A stretch of 41,158 nucleotides of DNA from an uncultured Treponema sp. (GCA_946540605.1 CAMNIU010000213.1:1-41158), one strand, 5' to 3'; shown: positions 18,369 to 25,907, counted from the stretch's first letter. Numbers and translations are program-made. Notes: generated by a model not told the origin, from the sequence alone.

Positions 18369-18650
18369 ATGCCGAAGTATTTTTCTTTTAAGGTTTGCGG
18401 TTATTATCTGTATTTTACTTCTAAATGTATTTTGGAAGCAATGCATGTTCATGCTAGTGATTCAAAATTGACAGAAGAAGGTTCTGCTAAGTTTTTTGTA
18501 AAAGGAAATGGTGATTCAATACTTCAGGAAAGAGGTGTATTGAACGATAGAGAAATCAACAAAATCAAATCATTCATAAAAGATAATTACCAGGATATGT
18601 ATAATAAATGGCAGGAATACAGTAAGACTGGTTTTTATCTTGGAAAATAA
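18369..18650 (+). CDS. DUF4160-type small protein
   Basis: The 93-residue protein has the DUF4160 layout. It begins MPKYFSF, then has a short strand (YYLYFTS), a central MHVHA that matches the family's PHFHA-like motif, a beta segment, and a C-terminal helical tail (INKIKSFIKDNYQDMYNKWQEYS). The start is two bases after the previous stop, with GGAG at 18357-18360. DUF4160 proteins commonly occur in pairs with DUF2442 proteins, and their biochemical role is not established. A toxin-antitoxin or stress-module role is a guess only. Confidence 0.75.
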   Translation: MPKYFSFKVCGYYLYFTSKCILEAMHVHASDSKLTEEGSAKFFVKGNGDSILQERGVLNDREINKIKSFIKDNYQDMYNKWQEYSKTGFYLGK

Positions 18651-18704
18651 TTAAAAAAATTACTTAAAATTGTAGGTATAATCCCCCATTTTTAAATTCT
18701 TATA

Positions 18705-18724
18705 CTTGTATGCTAGTATATTAG
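18705..18724. promoter_or_regulatory. Palindromic operator upstream of uxuA
   Basis: CTTGTATGCTAGTATATTAG is nearly identical to CTAATATGCTAGAATACTAG before uxuB (22292-22311). Both are imperfect 20-bp palindromes centred on the dinucleotide of CTAG. Here the site ends directly against the -35 hexamer. Sharing between only the two hexuronate genes suggests binding by a hexuronate-responsive regulator (GntR-type UxuR/KdgR-like is a reasonable guess). The regulator gene itself is not in the window. Confidence 0.7.
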
Positions 18725-18753
18725 TTGATAAAACGTTTCAGTGATGTTATACT
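18725..18753 (+). promoter_or_regulatory. Sigma-70-type promoter of uxuA
   Basis: TTGATA (18725-18730) and TATACT (18748-18753) are 17 bases apart. Transcription should start near 18760, leaving a leader of about 17 bases that contains AGGAG before the ATG at 18777. The palindromic operator abuts the -35, and a second palindrome overlaps it. Confidence 0.75.
18729..18740. promoter_or_regulatory. LacI-family-like operator within the uxuA promoter
   Basis: TAAAACGTTTCA differs at one position from the symmetric TGAAACGTTTCA pattern typical of LacI/GalR-family operators. It has the central CG that these proteins kink. It overlaps the end of the -35 and the spacer, where a bound protein would block RNA polymerase. 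No similar site was seen before uxuB. Confidence 0.4.
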
Positions 18754-18776
18754 ACAGGCAGTAGGAGTATAATTTT

Positions 18777-19883
18777 ATGGAAATGACTTTGCGCTGGTAT
18801 GGAACTGGTTTTGATTCAGTTACTTTGCAGCAGATTAGACAGGTGCCTGGTGTTCACGGCGTTATTACAACTTTATATGATTCTGTTCCTGGTGATGCAT
18901 GGGAACTTTCGGCTATTCAGAAGATTAAAAAGGAAGTTGCAGATGCCGGACTTAAGATTGCCGGAATTGAAAGCGTAAATATTCACGACGACATTAAGAT
19001 TGGCGGCGGTGACCGCGATAAGTATATCGAAAACTACATTAAGACTTTGGAGCGCCTTGGTCAGGAAGATATCCACATGGTTTGCTACAACTTTATGCCT
19101 GTTTTCGACTGGACTCGTTCTGAACTGGCCCGCCCTTGTGAAGACGGTTCAACTGTTCTTGCTTATAACTCTAAGGCTATTGATGGTGTAAAACCTGAAG
19201 AAATGTTTGAGCGCCTTGATAAAAACTCAAACGGCTTTATTCTTCCTGGCTGGGAACCTGAGCGCATGGCTCGTGTAAAGGAACTCTTCCAGATGTACAA
19301 AGATGTTGATGAAGAAAAACTTTTCAACAACCTTGTTTACTTCCTTAAGGCAATTATGCCTGTCTGCGATAAATACAATATTGATATGGCAATCCATCCG
19401 GATGATCCTGCATGGCCTGTATTTGGTCTTCCACGTATCATCACAAGTCAGGAAGGCGTTTGCCGCATGCTTAAGGCTGTAGACAATCCTCACAATGGTT
19501 TGACTTTCTGTACAGGTTCGTATGGAACAAACCGCAAGAACGACCTCTGCGAGTTTATTAAGGCTGCACAGGGACGCATTCACTTTGCTCACGTTCGCAA
19601 CCTTAAGTTCAACACTGCAATTGATGATCCTGTTCTGGATTTCCAGGAATCTGCTCATCTTTCAAGCACAGGTTCTTTTGATATGTTTAAGATCGTAAAG
19701 ACTTTGTACGAAACAGGTTTTGACGGTGTTATCCGCCCAGACCACGGTCGTATGATTTGGGGTGAAAAAGCTATGCCTGGCTACGGACTTTATGACCGAG
19801 CGTTAGGTGCAACTTACTTGCAGGGCCTTTGGGAAGCCTGCGAAAAATCATTTGACCGTAGCAACGTGAAATTGTATAGATAA
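18777..19883 (+). CDS. uxuA: Mannonate dehydratase
   Basis: The 368-residue cytoplasmic enzyme removes water from D-mannonate to give 2-keto-3-deoxy-D-gluconate in hexuronate breakdown. The start MTLRWYG, the GIESVNIHDDIKIG segment, YNFMPVFDWTRSEL, the metal-site region AIHPDDPAWPVFGLPRI and the C-terminal PDHGRMIWGEKAMPGYGLYDRALG are all characteristic of UxuA. Length matches family members of about 350-390 residues. AGGAG lies upstream of the ATG, behind a good promoter and two candidate operators. The partner uxuB is 2.5 kb downstream, separated by the aldo/keto reductase and GH5 genes, instead of adjacent as in many bacteria. Confidence 0.97.
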   Translation: MEMTLRWYGTGFDSVTLQQIRQVPGVHGVITTLYDSVPGDAWELSAIQKIKKEVADAGLKIAGIESVNIHDDIKIGGGDRDKYIENYIKTLERLGQEDIHMVCYNFMPVFDWTRSELARPCEDGSTVLAYNSKAIDGVKPEEMFERLDKNSNGFILPGWEPERMARVKELFQMYKDVDEEKLFNNLVYFLKAIMPVCDKYNIDMAIHPDDPAWPVFGLPRIITSQEGVCRMLKAVDNPHNGLTFCTGSYGTNRKNDLCEFIKAAQGRIHFAHVRNLKFNTAIDDPVLDFQESAHLSSTGSFDMFKIVKTLYETGFDGVIRPDHGRMIWGEKAMPGYGLYDRALGATYLQGLWEACEKSFDRSNVKLYR

Positions 19884-19890
19884 GGTCAAA

Positions 19891-19973
19891 GAGGGGAAGG
19901 CCTTCCCCTGCGCCCGCACTTTGTTGCGGGCTACCCTTTCTTACGGGGGCGGCTGCCCCCGTAACGCCCCTGC
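19891..19973. repeat. Palindromic repeat, family 1, intergenic copy
   Basis: Three hairpins follow one another. GGGGAAGGCCTTCCCC (19893-19908) is a perfect palindrome. GCCCGCA/TGCGGGC (19912-19931) is the second. TTACGGGGGC/GCCCCCGTAA (19941-19964) is a 10-bp stem with loop GGCT. The stretch is far richer in GC than its surroundings. A homologous copy lies on the minus strand inside the ABC-F gene (29532-29615). Its outer palindromes and the ACGGGGG hairpin are conserved and the centre differs. A T-run at 19974-19979 could make this copy act as a terminator after uxuA. Confidence 0.8.
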
Positions 19974-19993
19974 TTTTTTCCTGCCATATATGT

Positions 19994-19999
19994 TATAAT
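19994..19999 (+). promoter_or_regulatory. -10 element of the aldo/keto reductase gene
   Basis: TATAAT ends exactly six bases before the ATG at 20006, which would make the A of ATG the first transcribed base. There is no Shine-Dalgarno. The -35 region (around 19971) is weak. Confidence 0.55.
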
Positions 20000-20005
20000 A
20001 AATCC

Positions 20006-21037
20006 ATGAAAACAATTACTTTAGGTTCAACAGGAATTTCTGTTCCTCAGAATGCTTTTGGTGCGCTTCCGATTCAGCGCGTTAACTTGGATAATGCCGT
20101 GAAAATTTTACGCAAGGCTTATGATGGTGGTATGCGCTTTTTTGATACAGCCCGCGCTTATTCTGACAGTGAAGAGAAAATGGGCGAAGCCTTTGGACAA
20201 TGGGATGGCCCAAAGCGCAATGAGATTTTTATTGCAACAAAATCTACTGCAGAAACTCCAGAAAAACTCCGTGCCGACCTTGAGACCTCACTACGAAATT
20301 TTAAAACCGATTACATTGATGTATATCAGCTTCATTGTGTAAAACAGTGCTATCGTCCTGGTGATGGAACCGGCCTTTACGAAGTTTTGCAGGAAGCAAA
20401 AGCTCAGGGAAAAATCCGCCATATTGGAATTACTGCACATAAAATTGGAATCGCAGAAGAAATTGCAGAAAGTGGTCTTTATGAAACACTCCAGTTTCCT
20501 TTTTCGTATCTTGCAACTGAACGAGACATTGCCCTTGTAGAAAAGTGCCGTAAAAACAATGTGGGCTTTATTGCAATGAAAGGTCTTTCAGGTGGTCTTT
20601 TGACTAACTCGCGAGCCTGCATGGCTTTTATGCTTCAGTATTCTGTCCTTCCAATCTGGGGAATCCAAAAGGAAAATGAACTTGATGAATGGCTGAACTA
20701 TTTTGATTCTGAACCTGAAATGACACCTGAACTCGACGCCCTTATAAAAAAAGATCGTACAGAACTTCTTGGTGATTTCTGCCGTGGCTGTGGCTACTGT
20801 TCTCCTTGTTCTGTAGGAATCGTTATAAATCAGTGTGCCCGAATGAGTCAGATGATTCGTCGTGCACCTTCTGAGAACTGGCTTACCATGCAGTGGCAGG
20901 AAGAGATGATGAAGATTGAACGGTGTACCGAATGTGGTGCCTGTATGAAGCGATGTCCTTATGAACTTAAAATCCCAAGTCTGCTTAAAAAGAATCTTGC
21001 TGATTATAAAGAGATCCTTGCTGGAAAAATCATATAA
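20006..21037 (+). CDS. Aldo/keto reductase with C-terminal ferredoxin-type domain
   Basis: The 343-residue protein has the aldo/keto reductase TIM barrel with a complete catalytic set: D47 and Y52 (FFDTARAYSDSE), K79 (ATKS) and H110 (VYQLH). The C-terminal part has C259, C262, C265 and C268, and then a ferredoxin-like CTECGACMKRCP (C307, C310, C313, C317). This arrangement defines the 4Fe-4S aldo/keto reductases common in anaerobes. The substrate is unknown. The position between uxuA and the GH5 suggests sugar or aldehyde reduction, but that is inference. The gene seems to be expressed without a leader. The GH5 gene begins 24 bases after its stop, so they may share a transcript. Confidence 0.9.
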   Translation: MKTITLGSTGISVPQNAFGALPIQRVNLDNAVKILRKAYDGGMRFFDTARAYSDSEEKMGEAFGQWDGPKRNEIFIATKSTAETPEKLRADLETSLRNFKTDYIDVYQLHCVKQCYRPGDGTGLYEVLQEAKAQGKIRHIGITAHKIGIAEEIAESGLYETLQFPFSYLATERDIALVEKCRKNNVGFIAMKGLSGGLLTNSRACMAFMLQYSVLPIWGIQKENELDEWLNYFDSEPEMTPELDALIKKDRTELLGDFCRGCGYCSPCSVGIVINQCARMSQMIRRAPSENWLTMQWQEEMMKIERCTECGACMKRCPYELKIPSLLKKNLADYKEILAGKII

Positions 21038-21061
21038 AACTTCCTTTGTTGTGGGGTAAAA

Positions 21062-22273
21062 ATGAAAATAAATAAACAAAAAATATCACTATTGTTTTCA
21101 GTATTTTTTTCTTGTTATCTTTGGGCTGTTCCTGGGGTGGATGAAACTTCCTTAAAAGAAATGTCTTCTCCTCAATTAATCAAATTGATGGGAAACGGAA
21201 TTAATCTTGGAAATACAATGGAAGCTGCGGGACCATGGCTTGGTTATGGTCATGCTCAGGTAACAGATTATGAAAAAGCCTGGGGGCAGCCTGTAACAAC
21301 TAAGAAAATGTTTGAGGCTATGAAAGCTGCAGGATTTGACAGTGTACGGATTCCTGTGGCGTGGACTCACACTATGGACTGGAGCCGTGGCAAGTTTACA
21401 ATCAGAAAAGATTATCTGGATCGTGTTGCACAAGTTGTGGACTGGGCATTGGAATCTGATTTGTTTGTCATTATTAATGACCACTGGGATTATCAATGGT
21501 GGGGAATGTTCAGCCATGATGAAGCTTTAGCCTGGAAGATTTATGAAGCAATCTGGAGTCAGGTAGGGGAGCGTTTTAAGAATTATTCTTACAGACTGAT
21601 TTTTGAAGGCGGAAATGAAGAAATTGGAGACAGATTAAATGATGTTGTTGATACAAAAGTTGACAGCAGATTAGATGCTTCTATCAAATATAGTACAAAA
21701 GGAAAGCTTACTGAAAATCAATGTTATGCTCTTTCAGAAAAAATCAATCAGAAATTTGTTGATATAATCCGCTCGCAGGGTAGCAATAATTCAAAACGTT
21801 TTCTTTTAATTCCCGGATACAATACAGATATAGATAAGACTTGTGATTCCAGATTCAAAATGCCTTCAGATAAAACTAATTCAGTTCAAAAGCTGATTAT
21901 TTCTGTTCATTATTATAAGCCGGAAACTTATTGTCTTGTAAATGATCCTAAAAACAGCTGGGGATATATGGATTCCTGGCCAGGCTATGACAGTAACTTT
22001 AATACCGTTTCAAAACAAAATAACTGGTTCAGAAAGTTGAATAAATTTACAGAACAGGGCTATGGTGTAATTATTGGAGAATATGGTGTTTCTACAAGAA
22101 AAGATGGTTCAAAAAAGCCTGGTATGGAAGCTTGGATGACGAGTGTTCTCGAAAACTGCGATAAGCATAATTATTGTCCTATGCTCTGGGATTGCAATAC
22201 CTTCTTTAAGAAAAATGGAGACATACTAGGTTTTACCGATTCTGATATTGCAGCTGTGTATTTATCTAAATGA
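21062..22273 (+). CDS. Secreted glycoside hydrolase family 5 endoglucanase-like enzyme
   Basis: The 403-residue protein has a signal peptide of about 22 residues, so it works outside the cytoplasm. GH5 landmarks appear in order: GINLGNTME (47-54), RIPVAW, INDHWD (139-143), acid/base E186 in FEGGNEE, HYY (283-285), and nucleophile E340 in VIIGEYGVS. Family knowledge predicts a retaining hydrolase of beta-1,4-glucans or related hemicellulose; the exact substrate cannot be read from sequence. The usual NEP after the acid/base is NEE here. There is no carbohydrate-binding module. A GGGG-type ribosome site precedes the ATG. It lies within the hexuronate gene group. Confidence 0.93.
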   Translation: MKINKQKISLLFSVFFSCYLWAVPGVDETSLKEMSSPQLIKLMGNGINLGNTMEAAGPWLGYGHAQVTDYEKAWGQPVTTKKMFEAMKAAGFDSVRIPVAWTHTMDWSRGKFTIRKDYLDRVAQVVDWALESDLFVIINDHWDYQWWGMFSHDEALAWKIYEAIWSQVGERFKNYSYRLIFEGGNEEIGDRLNDVVDTKVDSRLDASIKYSTKGKLTENQCYALSEKINQKFVDIIRSQGSNNSKRFLLIPGYNTDIDKTCDSRFKMPSDKTNSVQKLIISVHYYKPETYCLVNDPKNSWGYMDSWPGYDSNFNTVSKQNNWFRKLNKFTEQGYGVIIGEYGVSTRKDGSKKPGMEAWMTSVLENCDKHNYCPMLWDCNTFFKKNGDILGFTDSDIAAVYLSK

Positions 22274-22291
22274 TTTGTAGATTAATTATGA

Positions 22292-22311
22292 CTAATATGC
22301 TAGAATACTAG
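22292..22311. promoter_or_regulatory. Palindromic operator upstream of uxuB
   Basis: CTAATATGCTAGAATACTAG matches its own reverse complement at 16 of 20 positions and is nearly the same as the uxuA site at 18705-18724. Likely -10 sequences (TAGAAT at 22301, or AATACT) lie inside it, so a bound repressor would block transcription. A TTGTAG at 22275 is a possible -35 but is spaced poorly. Confidence 0.7.
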
Positions 22312-22317
22312 TTAATC

Positions 22318-22346
22318 TGTCATCCTCGGGCTTGACCCGGGGATCT
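22318..22346 (+). repeat. Palindromic repeat, family 2, in the uxuB leader
   Basis: TGTCATCC followed by TCGGGCTTGACCCGGGG forms a hairpin with loop CTTGA (ATCCTCGGG/CCCGGGGAT, one G-T pair). It ends four bases before the uxuB ribosome site AGGAG. Related copies are at 23967-23995 (opposite orientation, 3' of uxuB) and twice inside the ABC-F gene. Confidence 0.85.
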
Positions 22347-22361
22347 ATATCAGGAGATATT

Positions 22362-23963
22362 ATGAAATTAACTATTGAAGGAATAAAAAATACTGCGGAG
22401 TGGGAAGCAAAAGGCTACTCTCTTCCAAAATTTGATCGTGCTTCTGTTGAAGCTGCTACTAAAGCAAATCCATTCTGGATTCATTTTGGCGCAGGAAACA
22501 TTTTCCGAGCTTTTCAGGCTAATGTTGTACAGGAACTTTTGAATAAAGGCGTACTTGACCGTGGTCTTGTTGTAGCAGAAGGCTATGATTACGAGATTAT
22601 CGAAAAGATGTACCGTCCTCACGACAATATCGGTGCCCTTGTAACATTGAAGTCTAGTGGTTCAGTTGAAAAAACTGTAGTAGGTTCTATTATGGAAGCT
22701 CTTGCTGCAGATTCTGAAAACGAAAAAGACTGGGCCCGTCTACTTGAGATTTTCCGCTCTCCATCCCTTCAGATGGTTACTTTTACAATTACAGAAAAAG
22801 GATATTTGTTGCGCAACGCAGCAGGCCTTATGATGCCTGGTGTTGAAGATGATTTTGCTGCAGGTCCTGTTCTTCCAAAATCATACATTGGTAAGGTTGT
22901 AACCTTGCTTCATGAACGTTATGTAAATGGCGAGCTTCCAGTTGCAATGGTAAGTATGGATAACTGTTCTCATAACGGTGATAAACTTTATGCTGCTGTA
23001 AATGAGTTTGCAAAGGAATGGGAGAATCGTGGCGTTTGTAAGCCTGGCTTCCTTGATTATGTAAACAATCCAAGCAAGGTTTCTTTCCCTTGGACAATGA
23101 TTGATAAAATCACTCCTCGCCCTGATGCAAAAATCGAAAAGATTCTTGCAGATGACGGAATTGAACAGCTTGAGCCTGTAATCACAAGCAAAAAAACATA
23201 CGTTGCTCCATTTGTAAATGCAGAAGAGTGCCAGTATCTTGTTATTGAAGACAGCTTCCCTAACGGTCGCCCTGAGCTCGAAAAAGCAGGTCTTTATTTT
23301 ACAGACCGCGCAACTGTAGACAAGGTTGAAAAGATGAAGGTTTGTACATGTCTCAATCCTCTTCATACCTTCCTTGCTGTTAGCGGCTGCTTACTCGGTT
23401 ATACTTTGATTGCTGATGAAATGAAAGATCCTGATTTGCTCCGTCTCGTAAAACGTCTTGGTTATGAAGAAGGCCTTCCTGTTGTTGTAGACCCAGGAAT
23501 CATTAAGCCACGCGACTTTATTGACGAAGTTGTAAATATCCGTATCCCAAATCCATTTATGCCGGATACACCACAGCGCATTGCCTGCGATACTTCTCAG
23601 AAACTCAGCATCCGCTTTGGCGAAACAATAAAGGGCTACCTTGCCCGCCCAGAACTTAAGGTTTCTGACCTCAAGGTACTTCCACTTGTATTCGCTCTCT
23701 GGCTCCGCTACCTCATGGCAATCGGTGACGATGGAAAGGCTTTTGAACTCAGCCCAGACCCACTTCTCGAAGACTGCAAAAAATATGTAGCAGGCATCAA
23801 GCTTGGAGATACTGATATTACATCAATAGAAGCTATTCTCCACCGCAAAGAAATCTTCGGAGTAGACCTCTTCGAAGCCGGCCTCGCCGACACAGTAAAA
23901 GCCTACTTCGCCCAGCTCATAAAAGCCCCAGGCGCCGTTCGCGAAGTATTAAAGAGTCTGTAA
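22362..23963 (+). CDS. uxuB: Fructuronate reductase (mannitol dehydrogenase family)
   Basis: The 533-residue cytoplasmic NAD-dependent enzyme of the polyol-specific long-chain dehydrogenase family reduces D-fructuronate to D-mannonate, the step before UxuA. Seen are the nucleotide-binding start WIHFGAGNIFRAF, DNCSHNGDK, FPWTMIDKITPRP, and the catalytic region KVCTCLNPLHTFLA with the expected Lys, Asn and His. The ATG at 22362 is chosen because AGGAG lies just before it; a TTG start at 22332 would fall inside the repeat hairpin. The gene has the same 20-bp operator as uxuA, and is flanked by inverted copies of a palindromic repeat. A tagaturonate reductase activity is the main alternative. Confidence 0.92.
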   Translation: MKLTIEGIKNTAEWEAKGYSLPKFDRASVEAATKANPFWIHFGAGNIFRAFQANVVQELLNKGVLDRGLVVAEGYDYEIIEKMYRPHDNIGALVTLKSSGSVEKTVVGSIMEALAADSENEKDWARLLEIFRSPSLQMVTFTITEKGYLLRNAAGLMMPGVEDDFAAGPVLPKSYIGKVVTLLHERYVNGELPVAMVSMDNCSHNGDKLYAAVNEFAKEWENRGVCKPGFLDYVNNPSKVSFPWTMIDKITPRPDAKIEKILADDGIEQLEPVITSKKTYVAPFVNAEECQYLVIEDSFPNGRPELEKAGLYFTDRATVDKVEKMKVCTCLNPLHTFLAVSGCLLGYTLIADEMKDPDLLRLVKRLGYEEGLPVVVDPGIIKPRDFIDEVVNIRIPNPFMPDTPQRIACDTSQKLSIRFGETIKGYLARPELKVSDLKVLPLVFALWLRYLMAIGDDGKAFELSPDPLLEDCKKYVAGIKLGDTDITSIEAILHRKEIFGVDLFEAGLADTVKAYFAQLIKAPGAVREVLKSL

Positions 23964-23966
23964 AAC

Positions 23967-23995
23967 AGATTCCCCGGTCAAGCCGGGGAATGACA
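23967..23995 (-). repeat. Palindromic repeat, family 2, downstream of uxuB
   Basis: ATTCCCCGG and CCGGGGAAT form a perfect 9-bp stem around TCAAG, followed by TGACACTGTTTTTT. It is the inverted counterpart of the copy at 22318-22346, so uxuB lies between two inverted repeats. With the T-run after it, it may end uxuB transcription. Confidence 0.85.
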
Positions 23996-24072
23996 CTGTT
24001 TTTTCCCGCTTCCCACTGGGTAAAGAGAACTTATTTGATATTACGATGTTTGAATCGTATAAAACGAAAAAT

Positions 24073-24159
24073 ATAAGTTTAAGCCCGGAATAAAAAAACA
24101 CAGTCGACAACATCATCCCGTTGGCGACTGTGTTTTTTTATGGGAGGGCTTAAACTTAT
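24073..24159. terminator. Nested bidirectional terminator between uxuB and the SulP gene
   Basis: An inner 15-bp perfect stem, AAAAAAACACAGTCG (24092-24106) with CGACTGTGTTTTTTT (24125-24139), gives A-run/T-run ends usable in both directions. It is enclosed by a second perfect 14-bp stem, ATAAGTTTAAGCCC (24073-24086) with GGGCTTAAACTTAT (24146-24159). The two genes converge on it. The remaining gap 23996-24072 shows only a small TACGAT/ATCGTA hairpin. Confidence 0.85.
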
Positions 24160-24168
24160 GAGATGTCT

Positions 24169-25869
24169 TTATTTTCTACATCTCTCTAACGCATCATTAA
24201 TATTATCAAAAATATTCTCTCTACCCAGCTTATCTGCCATGCCCGTTTTCTCAAGCAAAAGATACGGCTGTGTATGAATACCACTAATAACAATTGTAAT
24301 ACCCTTACGGTCGCAGGCAGCCTTACACTGCTCAAGAGCCTTAATTCCACCTGCATCAAGATAAATGGTATTTCTCATGCGGAGTACAAGATACTTACAG
24401 TCGGTATGGGCACGTTCAGTGGCAAGCTCAAACTTTCTTACAGTGCCAAAGAACAATGGACCTTCAATTTCGTAAACAAAGGTTCCTTCCGGAATATCAA
24501 GGTTTTCTGCCGGCTGGTCAACTTTAATACCGCCTGTAAGAGTTTCCCTCTGATTCTGAACTTCAGACAAATCAATCATCTTTTTGATAAAGAAGAAGGC
24601 CGCAAAGCCAAGACCAACTTCAATTGCAACAGTCAAATCAACAAATACTGTAATTAGGAAGGTAACAAGGAAAACACAGATATCTGATTTCTGTCCCTTA
24701 AGCAGAGCCTTGATTGCAGGGAATCCGGCCATGTTCCAGGCAACGTTAATCAAAACTGCGGCAAGGGCAGCCATTGGAATGTAAGCTGCATATTTACCGG
24801 CAAACAAAAGAATTATCAAAAGTGTAATTGCGTGGATGATTCCGGCAACAGGAGTTTTTCCGCCGTTCTTGATATTTGTAGCAGTGCGGGCAATTGCACC
24901 TGTAGCAGGAATACCACCAAAAAGTGGAGAGGCAATATTTGCAATACCCTGGGCAATAAGTTCAGTATTAGAATCATGCTTTGTACCAATCATACCGTCT
25001 GCAACAACAGCACTGAGCAAAGATTCAATTGCGGCGAGCACTGCAATTGAAATAGCAGTAGGGAAGAGGGTAGTAATTGTCTTTATGCTGAGAGCCGGCA
25101 GCTGTGGTTTTGGAAGAGTGTTAGGAATCACAAAGTGCTGAGAGCCGTCTGCAAACTTACCGATTGTGTCAGTGTGAAGACCTGCAGTTTTTTCAAGAAT
25201 GATGCTTACAATGGTTGCAGCAATAATAACAACAAAACTTCCCGGAATCTTTTTAATAAACTTAGACCAGATAAAAATGAAAGCAAGACAGATAGCTGCC
25301 ATAGCAAAAGAGTACCAGTTGATTGTAGCAGCCGAACGAACGTAAACAATAATCTTCGGTAAGAAGTCCCCTGGCATCTTTGAATACTCTTCACCAAGAA
25401 TCATCATTGGAGTAGAAAAATCAGGACGGAGACCAAAGAAATCTCCAATCTGGCCTGTAGCAATAGTTACTGCAATACCGGCAGTAAAACCTGTAACGAT
25501 TGTGTAAGGAATAAACTTTACAAGACCACCCATCTTAAAGGCACCAAGAAGAATCAAAATGATTCCGGCCATAACAGTGGCAGTTGCAAGTCCGCTCAAA
25601 CCGTACTGAGCAACAACGCCGTAAACAATTACCGCAAAGGCACCTGTAGGGCCACCAATCTGAACGCGGCTTCCGCCAAAGGCAGAAATACAAAAGCCTG
25701 CAATGATTGCTGTAAAAAGTCCGGCCGCAGGATTTACACCGGAAGCAATGGCAAAGGCAATGGCGAGTGGAAGCGCAACAATACCAACAATCACACCCGC
25801 AATAAGATCACTTACAAAAGTTTTCGAATTGTAAGTTTTAAGTGAATTAATTAATTCTGGTTTAAACAT
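24169..25869 (-). CDS. SulP-family anion transporter with STAS domain
   Basis: The 566-residue inner-membrane protein starts at the ATG at 25869 (MFKPELINSLKTY); a longer reading would overlap malQ. About eleven hydrophobic segments span residues 20-435, with SulP landmarks: DLIAGVIVGIVALPLAIAFAIASGV near the start, GPTGAFAVIVYG, and FGGIPATGAIARTATN. A C-terminal STAS domain (about 460-566) contains EGPLFFGTVRKFE and LRMRNTIYLDAGGIKALE. The family moves sulfate, bicarbonate or organic anions; which one cannot be decided. It has a clear promoter, TTGATT-17-TATAAT, ending nine bases before the ATG. It is divergent from malQ with only 61 bases between the starts. Confidence 0.93.
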   Translation of the reverse strand: MFKPELINSLKTYNSKTFVSDLIAGVIVGIVALPLAIAFAIASGVNPAAGLFTAIIAGFCISAFGGSRVQIGGPTGAFAVIVYGVVAQYGLSGLATATVMAGIILILLGAFKMGGLVKFIPYTIVTGFTAGIAVTIATGQIGDFFGLRPDFSTPMMILGEEYSKMPGDFLPKIIVYVRSAATINWYSFAMAAICLAFIFIWSKFIKKIPGSFVVIIAATIVSIILEKTAGLHTDTIGKFADGSQHFVIPNTLPKPQLPALSIKTITTLFPTAISIAVLAAIESLLSAVVADGMIGTKHDSNTELIAQGIANIASPLFGGIPATGAIARTATNIKNGGKTPVAGIIHAITLLIILLFAGKYAAYIPMAALAAVLINVAWNMAGFPAIKALLKGQKSDICVFLVTFLITVFVDLTVAIEVGLGFAAFFFIKKMIDLSEVQNQRETLTGGIKVDQPAENLDIPEGTFVYEIEGPLFFGTVRKFELATERAHTDCKYLVLRMRNTIYLDAGGIKALEQCKAACDRKGITIVISGIHTQPYLLLEKTGMADKLGRENIFDNINDALERCRK

Positions 25870-25878
25870 AGTGAGAAG

Positions 25879-25907
25879 ATTATATCGACTTTGCGTGAAA
25901 AAATCAA
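25879..25907 (-). promoter_or_regulatory. Promoter of the SulP gene
   Basis: On the minus strand, TTGATT (25907-25902) and TATAAT (25884-25879) are separated by 17 bases. The hexamer ends nine bases before the ATG, leaving a leader of roughly three bases and no room for a Shine-Dalgarno. Confidence 0.7.

Noticed and set aside
18677..18682. A perfect TATAAT as an additional uxuA promoter
   Set aside because: The region 17 bases upstream is only an A-run with no -35 resemblance, and a better promoter lies at 18725-18753.
22332..22361. A TTG start giving a ten-residue longer UxuB
   Set aside because: It lies within the repeat hairpin and has no ribosome site, whereas the ATG at 22362 has AGGAG and gives the usual N-terminus.
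22318..23995. The family-2 repeats as a CRISPR array
   Set aside because: Copies are few, vary in sequence, occur in both orientations and are not regularly spaced; there are no cas genes.
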